DNA of 25,363 nucleotides from HGM04593 sp045644465 (lineage in GTDB: Bacteria > Bacteroidota > Bacteroidia > Bacteroidales > Bacteroidaceae): contig JAZRGV010000034.1 of the NCBI GenBank assembly GCA_045644465.1, positions 1-25,363 on the forward strand. Reading direction: 5' to 3'. Below, piece after piece: positions 24,610 through 25,363 of this stretch. A program made the translations under genes and the position numbers. Each line of letters starts with the position of its first letter. The stretch's first letter is position 1. The notes under the pieces are model-generated. The model saw nothing but the letters and a program-made list of their open reading frames with translations. It ran no database searches and was not told the DNA's origin.

Positions 24610-24617
24610 CGAAGATA
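24610..24617 (-). promoter_or_regulatory. Probable -7 box of ddh
   Basis: The minus strand reads TATCTTCG 24 nt before the ddh ATG, the same octamer as upstream of the nucleoside kinase. The -33 region is AT-rich without a clear TTTG, so the assignment rests on the -7 box and its position. Confidence 0.4.
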
Positions 24618-24678
24618 TATATTTTCTCAGATTATATATTGAATAGAGCTGTTTTTTTATTTTTTTTAGGAATAAAAA

Positions 24679-25363
24679 TTATTTTACGAGAACCTTTTTA
24701 CCATTTACAATATATATACCGCTTTCGGTAATTTCGTTAATTCTACGGCCTTGCAAATCGTAAATCTCAGTTTCCCCCTCTCCGTTTTCCGTTTTCACCT
24801 CGGTAACACCTGTTGTATTCTCTTCACCACGGACTGTGATACCGATGCTACGGATGCTGATGCTGTTCATGGCAGGGCCATTTACCGGTGTTCCTGAGCG
24901 TGGTATGATGGTGAGGTATGCGCGGAAGGGGTCAAGGCCTTCGGTTCGCCACCAGCCACCTTCGGTAGATATTGCATAGTGAGTGCCATACATCTCCGCA
25001 AAGTCTACTTGCCTCATTCGTTCGTATATGCCTCTAAGTTCAAATATTGATCTTATCGATTGACAGGAAACAGTTCTTCCTACTGTAGATTCCACTAACG
25101 CATTCTCGATTACCAGGTTCATATCCATTGCTTCAGTATTCTTTGCACGGATGAAGTAAGGGTAATTCGCCTTCAGTGTACCGTTCTTTATCTTGATGAT
25201 TTCCATCTCCATCTGATCGATGCTGCCGTCGTCGTCGGCGTCATAGGTATGCATATTGTTCATGTAGGCCACCTCATAGTCCTCCAGCAGCTCATCGGTC
25301 ACCTCTATTTCAAATGGTACATACAGCGAGTTCCATTCGGTGTTGGGCAGTTCGCGGTAGTAG
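24679..25363 (-). CDS. C-terminal part of a secreted surface protein (truncated by window edge)
   Basis: The frame is open to the last base of the window, so only the last 228 codons are visible and the N-terminus lies outside. An apparent GTG start at 25300-25302 is internal, because the upstream codons continue the family pattern (LPNTEWNSLYVPFEIEV). Visible parts are a beta-rich domain common at the ends of large Bacteroidales surface proteins, an acidic calcium-loop-like stretch DADDDGSID, a GGWWRTEGLDPFRAYL segment, and a low-complexity linker (about 165-183). The end is YDLQGRRINEI...GIYIVNGKKVLVK, resembling the type IX/Por secretion-like tail. Proteins of this kind often carry leucine-rich repeats or other surface modules upstream, which cannot be seen here. 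Stop TAA at 24679-24681; no hairpin terminator follows. Confidence 0.8.
   Translation of the reverse strand, partial: YYRELPNTEWNSLYVPFEIEVTDELLEDYEVAYMNNMHTYDADDDGSIDQMEMEIIKIKNGTLKANYPYFIRAKNTEAMDMNLVIENALVESTVGRTVSCQSIRSIFELRGIYERMRQVDFAEMYGTHYAISTEGGWWRTEGLDPFRAYLTIIPRSGTPVNGPAMNSISIRSIGITVRGEENTTGVTEVKTENGEGETEIYDLQGRRINEITESGIYIVNGKKVLVK

Noticed and set aside
25240..25302. GTG at 25300-25302 as the real start of the last gene
   Set aside because: The frame continues upstream to the window edge with family-typical sequence, so the GTG codes for an internal valine.
1..25363. CRISPR arrays, tRNA or rRNA genes, insertion sequences, integrases
   Set aside because: Reading both strands gave no regularly spaced direct repeats, no cloverleaf with CCA end, no rRNA-like segments and no transposase or integrase motifs.

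Overview
The window reads as ordinary chromosome of a Bacteroidales bacterium (Bacteroidota), with no sign of plasmid or phage DNA. The evidence is the set of lineage-typical genes: a MurF-alanine racemase fusion, a long three-domain IspG, a class III fructose-bisphosphatase, a TGS-domain nucleoside kinase, DUF4369-thioredoxin proteins, a FISUMP-type lipoprotein, and a surface protein ending in a typical Bacteroidales C-terminal tail. Several upstream regions also carry the Bacteroidales promoter pattern TTTG-N19-21-TAnnTTTG. The genus cannot be fixed from the sequence alone.

Layout. Positions 1-385 hold no gene I can assign. On the minus strand they form a stop-free frame running off the left edge, and on the plus strand they carry two good hairpins. 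Two tandem minus-strand periplasmic thioredoxin-like genes (441-2699) end at a strong terminator and are divergent from rplS (2896-3246), which has a canonical promoter and terminator. A minus-strand housekeeping block follows (3432-10917). In transcription order it is nucleoside kinase, rpoN, fbp (with its own promoter), purE and ispG, ending at a terminator next to the one for rplS. Divergent from the kinase is a plus-strand pair, a compact AAA/ABC-type ATPase and a DUF4435 Toprim-like protein (11079-13008), closed by a 16-bp hairpin. Next come a minus-strand lipoprotein and a tightly overlapping minus-strand operon dxs-trkA-trkH (13938-18621). Divergent from dxs is the plus-strand pair GSCFA-domain protein and murF-alr (18806-22260). 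The right end has a minus-strand SNF-family transporter, meso-diaminopimelate dehydrogenase, and the 3' end of a surface protein cut by the window edge.

How the genes fit together. Most are core metabolism: isoprenoid precursors (dxs, ispG), peptidoglycan building blocks (ddh, murF-alr), gluconeogenesis (fbp), purine synthesis (purE), potassium uptake (trkAH), transcription and translation (rpoN, rplS), and envelope redox or stress functions (thioredoxin-like proteins).

The best candidate for a less-described system is the ATPase-DUF4435 pair. Its two-component logic resembles PARIS (AriA/AriB) anti-phage defence, but the ATPase is much smaller and the pair sits among housekeeping genes. Defence is therefore a hypothesis, not a finding. 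I saw no tRNA, rRNA, CRISPR array, transposase or integrase.
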